64,000 bases of DNA from Gemmataceae bacterium (lineage in GTDB: Bacteria; Planctomycetota; Planctomycetia; Gemmatales; Gemmataceae), in assembly GCA_022842245.1 (NCBI GenBank), contig JALHPZ010000012.1, positions 1 to 64,000 on the forward strand. Direction: 5' to 3'. The number at the start of each line of letters is the position of its first letter. The first letter of the stretch is position 1. Both the position numbers and the translations under genes were made by a program. Below the pieces are notes generated by a model that ran no database searches, was not told the origin of the DNA, and saw nothing but the letters and a program-made list of their open reading frames with translations. Shown here in pieces: positions 60,448 to 64,000 of this stretch.

Positions 60448-62178
60448 ATGACCGACGAACCCCAACCGCCGATCCGCCTGTGGCCGGGCCTCGCGCTCGT
60501 CGGCGCGGCGGTCTTCTGCTTCCTCGTTCTGCCGCTCGTCGAGCCTCGCTCGATGATCCACTTCATCGGCGGTCTCGGCGGACCGGTGATGTGTTCGATC
60601 GGCATTCTCGCGTGGTGGCTCTGCGCCAGCCGCGTGACGGGAACCTACCGCTGGCTGCCGGTCCTGCTCTTCGTCGGCCCGGCCTTCGTGAATATCGCGC
60701 TCTTCTACCGCGAAGCCCCGCTCACCGTGATGCTCTTCGGCTTCCCCTTTGCCGCGCTGCTCTGGGTGCTCTGGCTCGCCGCCAGCCGGCCCGCCAGCCG
60801 GTTCATCCAACTCGCCGGCCTGCTCGGCGTCATCGCCGGCGCCTGGACGCTCTTCAGCATGGTCCGCATCGGCGAGACCGACGCCAACATCCGGCCCGAA
60901 CTGGCGTGGCGCTGGGAACCGACCAAGCTCGACACCTTCAAGGAGGAACGCGCGAAGATCGCGCTGGTCCAAGCGGATGAAAATGCCATTGTCGTAAAGC
61001 CCGGCGATTGGGCCGAGTTCCGCGGGCCGAAGCGGGACAACGTCGTCCGCGGACATTCCATCGACACCGACTGGGAGAAGTCCCCGCCGAAGCTCCTTTG
61101 GAAGCACCGCGTCGGGCCGGGCTGGGGTTCCTTCGCCGTCGTCGGCGATCGGCTCTTCACGCAGGAACAGGTGGACGAAAACCAGGAAGCGGTCGTTTGC
61201 TACCTCGCGAAGACCGGCGAGCGAGTCTGGGAGCACAAGTATACGGCCCGGTTCTACGAGCAGATCGCCGGCGTCGGCCCGCGCGGCACGCCGACGGTCA
61301 TTGATGGCCGCGTCTACACCTTCGGTGGCAGCGGCATTCTGTGCTGCCTCGACGCCGCGACCGGCAAGCCGCACTGGACGCGGAACGTCCCGGCCGACAC
61401 GGGTGCCGTACCGCAGCAGTGGGGCTATTCGAGTTCGCCTCTGGTCCACAAGGGTCTCGTCGTCGTCTTCGCCAACGGCCCCGACGGCAAGGGGACGGCC
61501 GCCTATCGCGCCGACACCGGCGAGCCGGCCTGGACCGCTGGCAAGGGCACCTTCGGCTACTCCTCCGCGCTGGTCGCCACCTTCGACGGCGTCGAACAGA
61601 TCCTGATGTTCAACGACATCGGCGTCGAATCCCACAATCCCGCGGATGGTACCGTGCTCTGGACCTACGACTGGTTCACGAAGGGGGTCAACCGCGTCAG
61701 CCAGCCGGCGATCGTTTCGGATACCGAATTCGTGGTCGGCACCGGCGTCGGGGGCGATCAGGGGTTCCGGCGCGTGCGCGTGACCCGGTCGGGGAAGGAA
61801 TGGAAAACCGAGACGGTCTGGAAGACCCGGAACCTGAAGCCGTACTTCAACGACGGCGTCGTGCACGACGGACATTACTACGGGTTCGACGACGCCGCGT
61901 TCGCCTGTATCGACCTGAAGGACGGCGCGCGGAAATGGAAGACCGGCCAGCAGTACGGCCACGGCCAGGTGGTGCTGTTAGCCGATCAGGGCCTGCTGCT
62001 AGTGCAGGCCGTGGACGGCAAGGTCGTGCTCGTGCGGGCGACCCCGGACGAGCACGACGAGATTGCGAAATTCCCTGCACTTGCCGGCAAGACGTGGAAC
62101 CATCCCGTGGTGGCGCACGGTCGGCTGTTCGTCCGCAATGGCATCGAAGCGGCGGCGTATGAGCTGAAATCCAAATAA
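60448..62178 (+). CDS. Membrane-anchored PQQ-like beta-propeller protein
   Basis: A 576-residue protein with five to six transmembrane helices in the first about 150 residues, then a soluble propeller on the outer face. Blades: GDWAEFRGPKRDNVV, PPKLLWKHRVGPGWGSFAVVGDRLFTQEQ, CYLAKTGERVWEHKY, GTPTVIDGRVYTFGGSGILCCLDAATGK and GYSSSPLVHKGLVVVFANG, the outer-membrane-assembly/quinoprotein type. The GDWAEFRGP opening is shared by many planctomycete propeller proteins. No active-site Glu/Asn set for quinoprotein dehydrogenase is confirmed, so an enzymatic role is not claimed. Divergent from bioB by 47 bp. Confidence 0.88.
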   Translation: MTDEPQPPIRLWPGLALVGAAVFCFLVLPLVEPRSMIHFIGGLGGPVMCSIGILAWWLCASRVTGTYRWLPVLLFVGPAFVNIALFYREAPLTVMLFGFPFAALLWVLWLAASRPASRFIQLAGLLGVIAGAWTLFSMVRIGETDANIRPELAWRWEPTKLDTFKEERAKIALVQADENAIVVKPGDWAEFRGPKRDNVVRGHSIDTDWEKSPPKLLWKHRVGPGWGSFAVVGDRLFTQEQVDENQEAVVCYLAKTGERVWEHKYTARFYEQIAGVGPRGTPTVIDGRVYTFGGSGILCCLDAATGKPHWTRNVPADTGAVPQQWGYSSSPLVHKGLVVVFANGPDGKGTAAYRADTGEPAWTAGKGTFGYSSALVATFDGVEQILMFNDIGVESHNPADGTVLWTYDWFTKGVNRVSQPAIVSDTEFVVGTGVGGDQGFRRVRVTRSGKEWKTETVWKTRNLKPYFNDGVVHDGHYYGFDDAAFACIDLKDGARKWKTGQQYGHGQVVLLADQGLLLVQAVDGKVVLVRATPDEHDEIAKFPALAGKTWNHPVVAHGRLFVRNGIEAAAYELKSK

Positions 62179-62184
62179 CACGGC

Positions 62185-64000
62185 TCAGGCTTCGCTGGAG
62201 GGCACCACGACCGGCAGGTTCCGCAATGCCCGGTGGACCGCGCCCAGCAGGTCTTTCGGTCGGTACGGTTTCGTGAGCATCCCGAGCGAACCCTCGACAT
62301 CGGAGAGGTCCTCGGTGGAATAGCCGCTGGAAAAGAGGACCCGGGCACCGGGTTTGCGCGTGACGATCTGCCCGAACGCGTCGCGGCCCGAAAGCCGGGG
62401 CATGGTCACATCCATGATCACGAGATCGATCTCATCCCCCTTGGCGGCGAAGGTTTCGACCGCCTCCTGGCCATCGTGCGCCTCCAGCACGCGGTAGCCG
62501 TTGGTTTCGAGGATCGTGCGGCCGAGGACGCGGATCATCTCTTCATCGTCGACGAGGAGGACGGTCGAGGATTCCGTCGAAACGGGCGGGGGGGTGTTCA
62601 CGTTGCAGGCCGCAGGTGCAATGAAACGGGAGGGAGCCGGTGCGGCCGGATCTTGTGCGAGTGGTACAAACATTTGAAATTCCGTTCCGCGTCCGAGTTC
62701 GGATTCGAACATGACCCATCCGCCATGCTGTTTGAGAATGCCGTGTACCATGGGTAACCCCAATCCCGTTCCGCGACCAACCCCCTTGGTGGTGAAGAAC
62801 GGCTCGAATAGTCGTTGTTTGACGGTTTCGTCCATACCCGTGCCGGTGTCGGCCACGGTGAAGCGGACATAATCCCCCGGCCGCGCGTCCGGTGACGGCG
62901 CGGTCTCCGGGCCGAGGGTGTAACGATCGACCACGAGTGACAGCCGGCCGCCGTGGGGCATGGCGTCGCGCGCGTTCAGGCACAGGTTGATGAGCGCCTG
63001 ATTGACGAGCGTGGCATCCACCGCGACCGGCTCGTCGGTGCGGATGTCGGTGTGGATCTCGATGCGCGGATCGATGGTGCGCCGAAGGATATCGACGACT
63101 TCCCCGACGAGCGTTCCGGGCAGGGTGGGCGCGACGAGCAACTGGTTTCTCCGTGCGTAGCCGAGGAGTTTGCGCGTCAGGTCGGCGGCGCGACTGGCGG
63201 CCCGCTCGACCGTCTTCAGCATGGCGGCGGCGGGGTCGCCCTCGGGAAGTCTGACGAGGGCGAGGTTGCCGAGCACGGCCGTGAGCAGGTTGTTGAAATC
63301 GTGGGCGACGCCACCGGCGAGCTGGCCCAACGCTTCCATCTTCTGCGACTGCCGTAGCTGATCTTCGAGGTTCATCCGTGCGCTGATGTCCACGGACACG
63401 CCGAGTCCGGAGTGGTATTCGCCGCCCGGACCGCGCACCGCCGCCAGCGAGAGTTCGGTCCAGATCGCCGTCCCGTCGGGGCGGACGTACCGCTTGCGGA
63501 ACTGGTAGGTGTCGATCCGGCCGTCTACCAGGTCTTGTTGCAGGTCTCGCTGGGTGGCCCAGTCATCGGGATGGGTGAACTCGTTGGGATAGCGACCGAT
63601 GACGTCTTTCGGATCCAGGCCCAGCATGGCGGCGAAAGCCGGATTGCAGGACGTGAAACGCCCGGTCGCGTCGGTGACGGAGACGCCGGCGGACGCCGTC
63701 TCGAAGATGCCGCGGAACTTGGCCTCGCTGGCGAGCAGGGCTTCCTCGGCGTGCTTGCGGTCCGTGATGTCGTGCTGGATCATCACGAAATGCGTGCATT
63801 CACCAGCCGCGTCGAATGCTGGAACAATGCTGAGGCTGACCCAGACCCCTTGCCCGTCGCGCCGATAGTTCAGCAATTCGCAGTTGAAGGGCCGGCGATC
63901 GTCGAGGGCGGCGCGCATCTCGGCCAGCGTCTCCGGATCGGTCTTCTCGCCGCGCAGGAAGTGGAGCGACCGGCCCAGCACCTCGTCGGCGGCATACCCC
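62185..64000 (-). CDS. Hybrid histidine kinase (PAS-PAS-HisKA-HATPase-REC), 5' end outside window
   Basis: A partial two-component sensor; the frame runs off the window edge. Visible order: end of a PAS/PAC domain ([18 protein letters not shown]), a second PAS domain ([26 protein letters not shown] to [13 protein letters not shown]), HisKA with the phospho-His in [15 protein letters not shown], HATPase with [14 protein letters not shown] and DTGTGMD then [12 protein letters not shown], and a C-terminal receiver with LLVDDEE, the phospho-acceptor in [12 protein letters not shown] and TKPYR. No membrane segment is seen in the portion here. The signal and output are unknown. Confidence 0.93.
   Translation of the reverse strand, partial: GYAADEVLGRSLHFLRGEKTDPETLAEMRAALDDRRPFNCELLNYRRDGQGVWVSLSIVPAFDAAGECTHFVMIQHDITDRKHAEEALLASEAKFRGIFETASAGVSVTDATGRFTSCNPAFAAMLGLDPKDVIGRYPNEFTHPDDWATQRDLQQDLVDGRIDTYQFRKRYVRPDGTAIWTELSLAAVRGPGGEYHSGLGVSVDISARMNLEDQLRQSQKMEALGQLAGGVAHDFNNLLTAVLGNLALVRLPEGDPAAAMLKTVERAASRAADLTRKLLGYARRNQLLVAPTLPGTLVGEVVDILRRTIDPRIEIHTDIRTDEPVAVDATLVNQALINLCLNARDAMPHGGRLSLVVDRYTLGPETAPSPDARPGDYVRFTVADTGTGMDETVKQRLFEPFFTTKGVGRGTGLGLPMVHGILKQHGGWVMFESELGRGTEFQMFVPLAQDPAAPAPSRFIAPAACNVNTPPPVSTESSTVLLVDDEEMIRVLGRTILETNGYRVLEAHDGQEAVETFAAKGDEIDLVIMDVTMPRLSGRDAFGQIVTRKPGARVLFSSGYSTEDLSDVEGSLGMLTKPYRPKDLLGAVHRALRNLPVVVPSSEA

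Noticed and set aside
1..64000. tRNA, rRNA or other structured RNA genes and riboswitches
   Set aside because: No stretch showed recognisable tRNA or rRNA sequence; haem, purine and biotin genes had no identifiable riboswitch pattern by eye.

Overview
The window is high-GC bacterial chromosome, almost certainly from a planctomycete close to Gemmata (family Gemmataceae). The evidence is the mix of lineage-typical proteins: a DUF1559 protein, a DUF1080 secreted protein, a BBP7-type outer-membrane barrel, a YdjY-domain protein, an exosortase, three Ser/Thr kinases (two sharing a planctomycete-type N-terminal helical module), a huge subtilase starting with an LEDRLTP-type export motif, and many palindromic intergenic repeats. 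No rRNA, tRNA, CRISPR array, intact transposon or prophage was seen. About 47 protein genes are supported.

Layout. 0-6.2 kb: IS110 remnant, small hypothetical gene, repeat cluster, DUF1080 protein, LptF/G-type permease with a membrane-anchored phosphatase, purC, and a two-FHA-domain protein. 6.5-17.2 kb (+ strand): an exosortase/exopolysaccharide cluster of exosortase, multi-VanZ membrane protein, two GT4 and one GT2 glycosyltransferases and an O-antigen-ligase-like polymerase, followed by a Ser/Thr kinase and an efflux adaptor lipoprotein. 17.3-23.2 kb (- strand): a tightly overlapping lipopolysaccharide core/lipid A operon (lpxK, waaF, a double-kinase fusion, a WaaP-like kinase, a GT4 enzyme). 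23.4-33.7 kb: Ser/Thr kinase, serine hydrolase, HGSNAT-like acyltransferase, phytanoyl-CoA dioxygenase-like enzyme, Kef-type antiporter, RDD protein, DUF1559 protein, YkgJ-type cysteine cluster protein, tadA. 33.8-43.7 kb: beta-propeller protein, HEAT protein, Ser/Thr kinase, family 5 solute-binding protein with a long N-terminal extension, small exported proteins, a ribbon-helix-helix/zinc-ribbon protein, YHS and YdjY proteins. 43.7-55.6 kb: hemF, a cohesin-dockerin protein next to a membrane-anchored cohesin-like protein, a DUF6265 protein, BBP7 barrel, 1,461-residue subtilase, DUF58 protein. 55.7-60.4 kb (- strand): GIY-YIG-like protein and a biotin operon bioB-bioF-bioDA with a fused BioD-BioA. 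60.4-64 kb: membrane beta-propeller protein and a hybrid histidine kinase cut by the window edge.

The strongest things to follow up are: (1) a 118-bp palindromic repeat lying in frame inside bioF, where it has replaced the usual segment between two conserved motifs, with a relative of the same element at 36.28 kb that shows paired compensatory changes; (2) the cohesin-dockerin protein beside a membrane-anchored cohesin-like protein, a possible cell-surface cohesin-dockerin pair; (3) a GGGGACGC-type palindrome flanked by perfect 34-bp direct repeats exactly at a convergent gene junction, so that both gene ends survived; (4) repeat-derived coding sequence at the 3' end of lpxK; (5) a kinase-pseudokinase fusion in the lipopolysaccharide operon. 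All functions are read from sequence motifs and general family knowledge; no database search was run.
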